A stretch of DNA of 64,000 nucleotides from CAYNRA01 sp046293395 (GTDB taxonomy: Bacteria; Bacteroidota; Bacteroidia; Cytophagales; Spirosomataceae): positions 558,001-622,000 of the forward strand of contig JBKBOU010000003.1 of assembly GCA_046293395.1 (NCBI GenBank). Direction: 5' to 3'. The notes beneath the pieces are model-generated. The model searched no databases, was not told the origin of the DNA, and was given only the letters and a program-made list of their open reading frames with translations. Positions 7,813 to 15,101 of this stretch are shown here, piece by piece (position 1 is the first letter of the stretch; each line of letters begins with the position of its first letter). The position numbers and the translations under genes are program-made.

Positions 7813-8835
7813 TTAATTACCTAGACGCACCGTTCCAACCGTTGTCTTTGCTGTAATTCGCTTGGTTGCAGCGCCTGTTTTTCCGCTTACATCTCCTTTT
7901 TTGATTTCTCCGGTAAATCCAGTCAAGGTAGGAATTTTCACATTCTGACCGGACAATTCCAAGGCGAGGTTGTCAAGGGAAGGAACTGTCATGTCAATAC
8001 TCCCCGCTGAAGTAGCCAAATCAAGTGAATCACCTAGTTCATTCATTTGCGCATGAATACCACCTGCTGAGGTTTTCGCTTTGACATTTCCAGAAATTTC
8101 GTCGAGATATATTCCTCCCGCAGACGTTACCGCGCTTAATTCACCTGTTAATTGCGTGACGCGAATCGCCCCTCCACTTGTCTTGACATTCGCCGTACCT
8201 TTGATGCTTTTCAAGTTGATACTTCCGCCAGAAGTAGCTAAATTTATATCTCCTTCTACATCTAAAACCTCTATACTCCCGCCAGATGTTTTGAGATCAA
8301 TGGTTTTGCTACCTCCAATCAGCGAGATGCTTCCGCCGGAAGTAGAGCCTTTCACGAAACCTCCAAGTTTCTCTAGTTCAAGTGCACCACCGCTGGTAGA
8401 AAATTGTAAGTTTCCCGTCAGATTTTTCAGACGAATATGGCCACCATTTGTCTTTAGCTGAACGTCCACGTTTTCAGGTGTTTTTACAACAAACCCAATA
8501 GAAAGTGTTTTTTGCCAATTTAAGGTAGATACTTTAGATTTGGCAGAACAATATACTGTTCCATTCACTTTTTCTACCTTGATTTCGTAGTTATCAAGGC
8601 GTTCTTGAATATCTGCTTCCGATAAATTGGATTTTACGGCGTTCCCCTTGACATACACTTCTACGACGAACTCATCTTTACTTCCTCCGACTACCTCAAT
8701 TTTACCCCCAGATGTCATCACATCTAATTTATCGCCAACGGCGGCATCCCATTTTTTTGTTAAATAAGGTGCTTGCGCTGAAAGAGCAAATGGCAAGAAG
8801 AAACTCCAAGCCACCATTTTCCATGTATTTTTCAT
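7813..8835 (-). CDS. DUF4097-type secreted beta-repeat protein, 340 aa
   Basis: A signal peptide (KNTWKMVAWSFFLPFALSAQA) leads into a repeat protein. From residue 40 a T-S/N-G/A-G motif recurs about ten times with roughly 17-22 residues between copies (MTSGGKIEV, KTNGGHIRL, STSGGALEL, STSGGSISL, and so on). Each is followed by alternating hydrophobic residues. This regularity is that of DUF4097, expected to form a right-handed beta-helix or stacked beta-roll. The protein is exported, likely to the periplasm or outer surface. Function is unknown. Some relatives sit beside anti-sigma factor genes, but no such neighbour is present here. Confidence 0.85.
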   Translation of the reverse strand: MKNTWKMVAWSFFLPFALSAQAPYLTKKWDAAVGDKLDVMTSGGKIEVVGGSKDEFVVEVYVKGNAVKSNLSEADIQERLDNYEIKVEKVNGTVYCSAKSKVSTLNWQKTLSIGFVVKTPENVDVQLKTNGGHIRLKNLTGNLQFSTSGGALELEKLGGFVKGSTSGGSISLIGGSKTIDLKTSGGSIEVLDVEGDINLATSGGSINLKSIKGTANVKTSGGAIRVTQLTGELSAVTSAGGIYLDEISGNVKAKTSAGGIHAQMNELGDSLDLATSAGSIDMTVPSLDNLALELSGQNVKIPTLTGFTGEIKKGDVSGKTGAATKRITAKTTVGTVRLGN

Positions 8836-9232
8836 ACGATTTTGTCTTTTTATTTGAATGATTTATTACTGAATCAAGGATGCAACTTACCCAAACATCG
8901 TTGCATAGTCCGTTCATTTTTAGGTTAAATCAAAATAAACCCGAAAAAGCCTATTATTTCACCTCGATAGGGCTGCTTATTTTCATGCATTTACCCTATC
9001 GACGAACAAGAAACAGTCCATAGATAGACACAAGTTGTTTTTTCAGCATAAACAAAAATTCTACTTTACCTTTGCTTTATGTACCAAAGAGGCAACGATG
9101 TCACCTTGCTTGCCGTTTCGTTTAGCAAAGCGTATCCAATTAAAAAATAAAATGAGTACAACCTGAATGGGTTTCATTACGTACGTAAATATCAAATTAA
9201 CTGACAAATTCCTTTTTTTTCAAACATACCAT
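8836..9232. other. Intergenic region between two divergent secreted-protein genes
   Basis: No gene is convincing in these 397 bases. They hold a perfect inverted repeat at 8964-9002 and, on the plus strand, an exact -7 box TACCTTTG at 9067-9074 without a well-placed -33 element. That box could drive the downstream DUF6134-like gene with a leader of about 150 bases. Confidence 0.6.
8964..9002. repeat. Nine-base perfect inverted repeat
   Basis: TCGATAGGG (8964-8972) and CCCTATCGA (8994-9002) are perfect reverse complements separated by 21 bases. No T-tract follows on either strand, so it is not a typical terminator. It could be an operator pair or an RNA hairpin. Confidence 0.6.
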
Positions 9233-9838
9233 ATGACAAAGACAACCGTCGTCCTTTTCTTTTTTCTTTTTTCTTTCGTACCGACTTTTTCTCAACAGCG
9301 CACCTACACAATAGAGGTTGCGGGTGTTCAGGTGGGCAAAATGACTGCCAAACGCACGAATGCTTCTTCGAGCCAACATCAATACGAACTTACGAGCAAA
9401 GTGCGTGTCAATTTATTGGTCTTTGTTTTGGAAGTTGGCTACCAAGTAAATTCACTTTTTGGGGGGAAGCAGCCACATTTGGTCAAGTCCACGGTACAAG
9501 CAAAAACGAACAAAGGCACTTTTAATACATCGACAGAGTTAATTCGTGAATTTGTTTACCAGATAAACTCTGAACAACCCAAAAAACAGATAACCAAACA
9601 GGAAACTGGAAAAATCGATTGGACGGTCAGTCGATTATTCTTTGAAGAGCCTGTTTCACAAAAACGTATTTATGCAGAATATTACGCAGATTTTCTACAA
9701 ATTATCCCTTTGGGAGGAGGTCGCTACAAGACTATTCTGGATAAAAATGAAGATATTTATACGTATAAAAAGGGGGAGTTGGTACAGATTACGAAGAAAA
9801 ATCCGTTGAAAGATTTTAAAATCATTCTGCAAAATTAG
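9233..9838 (+). CDS. Secreted DUF6134-like protein, 201 aa
   Basis: The ATG at 9233 gives a clean signal peptide (KTTVVLFFFLFSFVPTFSQQ). A longer reading from 9167 puts 22 non-signal residues in front and is unlikely. The mature part starts YTIEVAGVQVGKMTAKR, a beta-strand pattern shared with small exported Bacteroidota proteins annotated DUF6134, followed by beta-rich sequence without cysteines. It is probably periplasmic. No catalytic motif is visible and the family assignment is from memory, so moderately certain. Confidence 0.7.
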   Translation: MTKTTVVLFFFLFSFVPTFSQQRTYTIEVAGVQVGKMTAKRTNASSSQHQYELTSKVRVNLLVFVLEVGYQVNSLFGGKQPHLVKSTVQAKTNKGTFNTSTELIREFVYQINSEQPKKQITKQETGKIDWTVSRLFFEEPVSQKRIYAEYYADFLQIIPLGGGRYKTILDKNEDIYTYKKGELVQITKKNPLKDFKIILQN

Positions 9839-10035
9839 GAGGAGAAAAATTGAAAGTACGCGTTTTGGACAAGTTGTTAGTCTCAAATTATCAAAATTGG
9901 GCTGAAAAAATGGCTATTTTTCTTTTACTTTGTAGTTTGAAAAGCAAGATTCGCTTCCCAAAACATAACTACTTGTATTTTGAGGAGTATTCATTTTGAT
10001 TTTTTAACCACTTTCATTTCATCTATCCAAGCGTA

Positions 10036-10863
10036 ATGCACGAAACCATCATTGAGCCAGGCCGTTCAGAGAGGCAGTATTGGTCTGATTTAATACGATT
10101 CAGAGAACTACTTTGGATTTTAGCCAAACGAGACATCACAGTTCGTTACAAACAAACCTTATTTGGTGTTGCTTGGGCTATTGTTCGTCCAATTTTAACG
10201 GTAGCTGTTTTTATCTTCGCTTTTCACAAAGTAGCCAAAATACAGGATACTTCTGGTGTAAACTTCAATGTTATTATTTTCACGGGAGTTATTTTTTGGA
10301 ATTTCTTCGCAAGTTCCTTCCAACAAGTGAGCAACAGTATAACCGGAAATGCCAACTTGGTTGCCAAGGTGTATTTCCCTCGGTTATTAATGCCATTGAG
10401 CGCCATTGCTGTTCCATTGGTTGACTTTTTGGTCGCCTTCGTTGTTGTCATTCCTTTTCTGTTGTACAATGATATTCAGATTGGTTGGCAGCTCGTACTC
10501 GTTCCGGTCTTTTTACTCATTTCTTTTTTTCTAGCCTTTGGGTTAGGACTGATATTTGCCTCATTTAATGTTCAATACCGTGACTTTCAACAAATTGTAC
10601 CCTTGGTTGTACAATACGGATTTTTCATCTGTCCGGTAGCCTATTCCAGTTCTTCATTAAGTAGTTTTGGTTGGTTTGACTGGTACATGACCCTCAACCC
10701 GATGGCTAGTTTGTTAGAAGGGTTTCGATGGGCGTTGATTCCCGGATATCCTCACTTCCAATGGATTTATTTCGTATATACTACGTTATTTGTGGTATTT
10801 TTAGTAATTCTTGCTATTTATTTATTCAGAAAAAAGGAAAACTCCTTTGTAGATTATATCTAA
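10036..10863 (+). CDS. wzm: ABC-2 polysaccharide export permease (Wzm-like), 275 aa
   Basis: An N-terminal cytoplasmic segment with the family motif RDITVRYKQTLFGVAWAIVRP leads to six hydrophobic segments, ending in a short basic tail (FRKKENSFVDYI). This is the standard build of the O-antigen/teichoic-acid permease family (Wzm, TagG, KpsM). It exports an undecaprenyl-linked glycan across the inner membrane together with the ATPase encoded 15 bases downstream. It starts the glycan cluster. Confidence 0.92.
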   Translation: MHETIIEPGRSERQYWSDLIRFRELLWILAKRDITVRYKQTLFGVAWAIVRPILTVAVFIFAFHKVAKIQDTSGVNFNVIIFTGVIFWNFFASSFQQVSNSITGNANLVAKVYFPRLLMPLSAIAVPLVDFLVAFVVVIPFLLYNDIQIGWQLVLVPVFLLISFFLAFGLGLIFASFNVQYRDFQQIVPLVVQYGFFICPVAYSSSSLSSFGWFDWYMTLNPMASLLEGFRWALIPGYPHFQWIYFVYTTLFVVFLVILAIYLFRKKENSFVDYI

Positions 10864-10878
10864 AAAATTAGAAAACGA

Positions 10879-12138
10879 ATGCGTATTATTCGAGTAGAGG
10901 GTGTCAGTAAAAAATACATCATTGACCATAAAAAAGGTAAAAATGCACCAAGAACGTTAAAAGAAGCTTTCTCAGAAACGCTGAAAAACGGTTTTGGAAA
11001 ACAAACTTCTACAGAAACTGATTCGAAAGAGGTATTTTGGGCATTAAAAGATGTTAGCTTTGATATACAACAAGGGGATAGAGTAGGAATTATCGGCTCA
11101 AATGGCGCGGGGAAATCCACACTTTTAAAAGTCCTCAGCCGAATCACAGAACCCACCCACGGTCGTATTTCTATCAAAGGACGAGTGGCTAGTTTATTGG
11201 AAGTCGGTACGGGTTTTCATCCAGAATTATCCGGAAGAGAAAATATTTTCTTGAATGGTGCGATACTCGGAATGAGCAAACAAGAAATCAAGCAACATTT
11301 TGATGCCATCGTGGACTTTGCCGGTGTCGAGAAATTCTTGGACACACCCGTAAAACGCTATTCATCAGGCATGTATGTTCGCTTAGGATTTGCTATCTCT
11401 GCACATCTTGAACCTGAAATTCTTATCGTTGACGAAGTGTTAGCCGTTGGAGACGCTGATTTCCAACGCAAATGTCTTGGTAAAATGAAAGATGCCTCCA
11501 CGTCCGGGCGCACCATTATATTTGTAAGTCACAACCTAACAGCAGTAGCGGGGCTTTGCAATAAATCTATTTTCATGAAGCACGGGCAGATGATGCAAAT
11601 AGGCGAAACCAACGAAGTTATCGCTACGTATCTAAGCCATGTACAAAAGACTGCCCTTGAATCTTATTTTGAAAAACCACAGGAGGCTCCGGGAAATGAC
11701 CTCGTTCGCTTGAAGAGCATTCGGGTTGTCCCACATTGGTTAGATAATCAGAAATTTATTGACGTTCGTACGCCTTTTCGCATTGAAATTGAATGTTGGA
11801 ACTACCTAGACGATGCCCATTTGAATTTTAGCCTTCATGTTAACTCATTGGCTGGCGAGTGTATCTTCAATATTGGTACGCCTTCGGTTCTGTGTAAATC
11901 GGGGGTTATCTCAGCTAGTTGTGAGATACCCGGATATTTTCTGAATGATGGTTCCATCTCCTTGTCATTTATGGTTGTAAAAGACACAGCCACTCCTTTG
12001 TTTAATTTCGAAGAAGCACTTATTTTTGATATTGAAGATTACAGAGAGGGCGTTTCATGGTATGGGAAATGGCCTGGTTTTATTCGGCCACAAATTGCAT
12101 TCCCTATTCAGCAAACGAGCGAAACACTACCTATTTAA
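10879..12138 (+). CDS. wzt: Polysaccharide ABC exporter ATPase with C-terminal cargo-binding-like domain (Wzt-like), 419 aa
   Basis: The nucleotide-binding domain has Walker A GSNGAGKST (residues 73-81), a Q-loop region, signature YSSGM, Walker B LIVDEVLAVGD and the switch histidine in FVSHN. After about residue 260 a separate domain of 150 residues follows, rich in beta strands. In Wzt of E. coli O8/O9a such a domain recognises the modified non-reducing end of the O-polysaccharide and so selects capped chains. Its presence predicts that the exported glycan carries a terminal modification made by a neighbouring enzyme. Confidence 0.93.
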   Translation: MRIIRVEGVSKKYIIDHKKGKNAPRTLKEAFSETLKNGFGKQTSTETDSKEVFWALKDVSFDIQQGDRVGIIGSNGAGKSTLLKVLSRITEPTHGRISIKGRVASLLEVGTGFHPELSGRENIFLNGAILGMSKQEIKQHFDAIVDFAGVEKFLDTPVKRYSSGMYVRLGFAISAHLEPEILIVDEVLAVGDADFQRKCLGKMKDASTSGRTIIFVSHNLTAVAGLCNKSIFMKHGQMMQIGETNEVIATYLSHVQKTALESYFEKPQEAPGNDLVRLKSIRVVPHWLDNQKFIDVRTPFRIEIECWNYLDDAHLNFSLHVNSLAGECIFNIGTPSVLCKSGVISASCEIPGYFLNDGSISLSFMVVKDTATPLFNFEEALIFDIEDYREGVSWYGKWPGFIRPQIAFPIQQTSETLPI

Positions 12139-12167
12139 TTCATGACTTACCCGATTTCACTTTAAAT

Positions 12168-13103
12168 ATGAACTGGACAAAAAAAGGTGTTATTTATAAA
12201 CCAGACGGTAGCTTGGCACACAGCATTACCCATGCGCAAGTACCTTTTGCTTACCCAAAAGAAGATTTTTTACGTATCTATTTCTCATCAAGAGATGGGC
12301 AAGGTTACTCTCGCCCAACCTTCTTAGATGTTTCGTACGATAATCCCAAAGAAATTTTATACATCCACGACAAGCCCGTTATGGACTTGGGTGGACCCAC
12401 CGAGAACGACGAAACGGGAGTCATGCCTTCGTGGTTTGTAGATATGCCCAATGGTGATATTCGGTTATATTATACAGGTTGGAGCAGAACACACAATTCA
12501 TACCGGCTATCTATCGGCTTGGCACTTAGCCAAGACGGAGGACTAAGTTTCCAAAAGATGTTCAGAGGCCCAGTAATGGATCGCTCCATTTACAATCCTA
12601 TTTGGGCTGCTCAACCTTGTGTCATGTTTGATAACGGGGTTTGGCGAATGTGGTATATTTCTGGTCAGAAATGTGAGTACATCCACGGTTATCCAGAACC
12701 TTTCTATGATTGTCGTCATGCGGAGTCAAAAGATGGAATACATTGGACCCCAACAGGCCATATAGCTATTGGGTTTGATGATTTCCTCCATGCAGTTGGC
12801 AGACCAAGCGTTTACAAAGAAGACGGCATCTATAAAATGATTTATTCCTACCGCAATACCGTAGATTACCGCACTGACAGAACCAAAAGCTATCGCTTGG
12901 GCTACGCAGAATCTAAAGATGGACTAGCATGGGAGCGTAAAGATGACTTAGTTGGTATCGCAAAATCAGAGAATCCGGCAGACTTTGATTACCAAATGAT
13001 TAATTACGCGCATCGGTACGAACACAAAGGCGAACAATATTTGTTATATAACGGTACGGGCTTCGGGGCTCTTGGCTTCGCGTATGCACAACTAGACAAA
13101 TGA
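12168..13103 (+). CDS. Five-bladed beta-propeller glycosidase-like protein, 311 aa
   Basis: Start MNWTKKGVIYKPDG at 12168 is preferred; a longer reading from 12057 overlaps wzt out of frame. The sequence has repeated blade-like motifs (GDIRLYYTGWSR, NGVWRMWYISG, DGIYKMIYSYR, RLGYAESKDGLAW, KGEQYLLYNGTGFG), the pattern of GH43/GH32/GH68/GH130-like propellers. No signal peptide is seen, so it is cytoplasmic. Its place between wzt and a PhyH oxygenase suggests a role in glycan assembly or editing rather than polysaccharide digestion. Whether it is catalytic is unknown. Confidence 0.75.
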   Translation: MNWTKKGVIYKPDGSLAHSITHAQVPFAYPKEDFLRIYFSSRDGQGYSRPTFLDVSYDNPKEILYIHDKPVMDLGGPTENDETGVMPSWFVDMPNGDIRLYYTGWSRTHNSYRLSIGLALSQDGGLSFQKMFRGPVMDRSIYNPIWAAQPCVMFDNGVWRMWYISGQKCEYIHGYPEPFYDCRHAESKDGIHWTPTGHIAIGFDDFLHAVGRPSVYKEDGIYKMIYSYRNTVDYRTDRTKSYRLGYAESKDGLAWERKDDLVGIAKSENPADFDYQMINYAHRYEHKGEQYLLYNGTGFGALGFAYAQLDK

Positions 13104-13181
13104 GTATAAACAAAACTCGACTTTTTCGCAAGAAAGAGAGTTAATTATAAACTTTAATCGTTTCACTTCACTATTATACAG

Positions 13182-14000
13182 ATGGCGACTACTCTTAAAG
13201 AACAGTTTAAAAAAGACGGCTTCATTATTGTTAAAAATTTCTTTGATAAGGCAATTTTAACACAGATTTATACAGAAGCGAGGCAAATATTTGCTGTACA
13301 AATCAAGCGTGTTGTTGGGGTTGATGTGGACATTGACAACCGGGATGAGTTTGAAAAAGCCATGTTTGCTTTTTTTGAAAAAGACTTCCCTTCATTTGTT
13401 AATACAGGGAAACAAGTACAACATCTTATTTCATTGCATCGTCTAGGCACAGACCCTTCCATTACTTCACTATTGAAAGAGATTGGATATGAGTTCCCGA
13501 TTATTGGCGTTCGCCCTGCTATGCAATTCAATAGCCGTTATTTATCCAAAGGAGGTAGCCACTGGAAACTGGGCTCACACCAAGATTGGCGAACAGGCCA
13601 GGGCTCACTAGATAGTGCTGTTTGTTGGTTTCCTTTAGTGGACTGCGGTGCAGACCTTGGTTCACTCCAGATTATTCCAGGAAGTCACCGCAATGGTTTA
13701 CTTGACGCACAAGGAAACGGGTATTTGGGAACAATCAAAGAAGAATTACCCGAAGATAAATTTGTTCAGACCTCTTTTGAAGTCGGTGACTTACTTTTAT
13801 TCTCTGCTTTCCTTGTACATCGGTCTGGTGAAAATAGTACGCAAAACATTCGTTGGTCTATTCAGCTTCGCTACAACAATATGCAAGAGAAAACCTTCCA
13901 AGAAAGAGGTTTCCCTATGCCTTATATTTACAAACCAGAAGAAGAACTTGTTACGCCTAATTTCCCGAAAAGAGAAATGTTAGACAAGATTTTTGCCTAA
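13182..14000 (+). CDS. Phytanoyl-CoA dioxygenase (PhyH) family Fe(II)/2-oxoglutarate oxygenase, 272 aa
   Basis: The facial triad is visible: H133-Q-D135 in GSHQDWRTG and H213 in FLVHRSGENS, with a 2-oxoglutarate-binding arginine about 11 residues later (NIRWSIQLRY). A characteristic IPGSHRNG follows the first part of the core. PhyH enzymes hydroxylate small molecules, lipids or sugar derivatives. Inside this export cluster the likely substrate is a sugar nucleotide or the growing glycan, but that is inference from position only. A terminator follows. Confidence 0.87.
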   Translation: MATTLKEQFKKDGFIIVKNFFDKAILTQIYTEARQIFAVQIKRVVGVDVDIDNRDEFEKAMFAFFEKDFPSFVNTGKQVQHLISLHRLGTDPSITSLLKEIGYEFPIIGVRPAMQFNSRYLSKGGSHWKLGSHQDWRTGQGSLDSAVCWFPLVDCGADLGSLQIIPGSHRNGLLDAQGNGYLGTIKEELPEDKFVQTSFEVGDLLLFSAFLVHRSGENSTQNIRWSIQLRYNNMQEKTFQERGFPMPYIYKPEEELVTPNFPKREMLDKIFA

Positions 14001-14023
14001 TTTTAGCGTATAAATCATGGAAT

Positions 14024-14057
14024 AAGCTCTCCAAAAAGGGGAGCTTGTTCTTTTTTT
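14024..14057 (+). terminator. Intrinsic terminator behind the PhyH gene
   Basis: AAGCTCTCC (14024-14032) pairs with GGGGAGCTT (14038-14046) around a loop of A residues, followed by GTTCTTTTTTT. The glycosyltransferase gene begins 30 bases later, so read-through or a separate promoter is needed for it. Confidence 0.8.
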
Positions 14058-14087
14058 AACAGACTACATTCTATTCCATTTTACTTT

Positions 14088-15056
14088 ATGAAAGTCAGCG
14101 TCACGGTACATGTTTATAACCACGAAAAGTTTATTGCAAATACGCTAGACAGTATTGTTTGCCAAGAAACGACCTTCCCTTTTGAAGTAATCGTGGGAGA
14201 TGATTTCTCTACAGATGCCTCTCGTGACATTATTTCAGCGTATCAGCAAAAATATCCTGATATCGTAAAGCCTATGTTTCACCCTCATAATTTGGGCGGG
14301 TTTGGTAAAAATAATGCTATAGCAACGTTTAAAGCAGCCAAGGGAGAATACATCGCAACCGTTGATGGAGATGACTATTGGATTGATTCAAAGAAACTCC
14401 AGAAACAAGTTGACTTTTTAGACGCGCATCCTTCTTTTATAGCAAGTTTCCATAATGCCATTATTCGATACGACGATGGAGCTTATCCAGATAGCTATGT
14501 AAATCAACCGGATCAAAAAGAGGTAGTGACAGTTGCTGATTTAGTTGGTGAAGACGAAGTTTGGTTCATGGCAACATCCTCTATTCTATTTAGAAACCAT
14601 GTTTTGAACGAATATCCTGCTTGGTTTCATGCATCAAAAAGCGGGGATATACCAAGATATATTTTACTCGGGAAAAAAGGAAATTTCAAATACCACCCAG
14701 ATGTTATGTCTGTCTATCGGAAAAACAATGGAGGCTTGAGCTTTACAGACGGGAAAGACGATGCCGGTTTTTTATGGAATAGAATCGGAATGTACCAAGG
14801 AATTGACAAAGAGCTAGGCTTCCAGTTCCACCATAGAATTCGAAAAAATATTGCCCGTTACCATCTCCTTTTGGCAGACTCAAAACAGTATAAAGACACG
14901 TATTGGCGCTCTTTCTACGCGCTTAAATCGCTTTATTTGTCTCGACCGAATACCAAAAATCATATAAGAGATATTTTGTTAACATTCGTATTACCCAAAG
15001 CATTGATGCAAAGGTATGCACATTTCAAAGGAGCGCTTTTATCCGTATTCAAGTAG
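14088..15056 (+). CDS. Family 2 glycosyltransferase, 322 aa
   Basis: A GT-A fold is clear: VSVTVHVYNHEKFIANTLDSI at the N terminus, EVIVGDDFSTDAS, and the metal/nucleotide-sugar motif DGDDYW at residues 93-98. The C-terminal 100 residues are helical and basic (KALMQRYAHFKGALL) and may associate with the membrane. It would add a sugar to the glycan exported by the Wzm/Wzt pair. The acceptor and donor cannot be predicted. It is the last plus-strand gene of the cluster. Confidence 0.9.
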   Translation: MKVSVTVHVYNHEKFIANTLDSIVCQETTFPFEVIVGDDFSTDASRDIISAYQQKYPDIVKPMFHPHNLGGFGKNNAIATFKAAKGEYIATVDGDDYWIDSKKLQKQVDFLDAHPSFIASFHNAIIRYDDGAYPDSYVNQPDQKEVVTVADLVGEDEVWFMATSSILFRNHVLNEYPAWFHASKSGDIPRYILLGKKGNFKYHPDVMSVYRKNNGGLSFTDGKDDAGFLWNRIGMYQGIDKELGFQFHHRIRKNIARYHLLLADSKQYKDTYWRSFYALKSLYLSRPNTKNHIRDILLTFVLPKALMQRYAHFKGALLSVFK

Positions 15057-15088
15057 AGAGACGTTGTGAAGTAACGTCTCTCTCTTTT
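15055..15088. terminator. Bidirectional terminator between glycosyltransferase and FAD/Fe-S oxidase genes
   Basis: AGAGAGACGTT (15055-15065) and AACGTCTCTCT (15073-15083) form a perfect 11-base stem with a seven-base loop, followed by CTTTTC. It lies between convergent genes. The U-tail is short. Confidence 0.65.
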
Positions 15089-15101
15089 CATAAAATTTCG
15101 G

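Noticed and set aside
12057..12167. N-terminal extension of the beta-propeller gene overlapping wzt
   Set aside because: The 37 extra residues are out of frame with wzt coding sequence and show no family similarity; the ATG at 12168 fits the spacing. It is not evidence of a frameshift.
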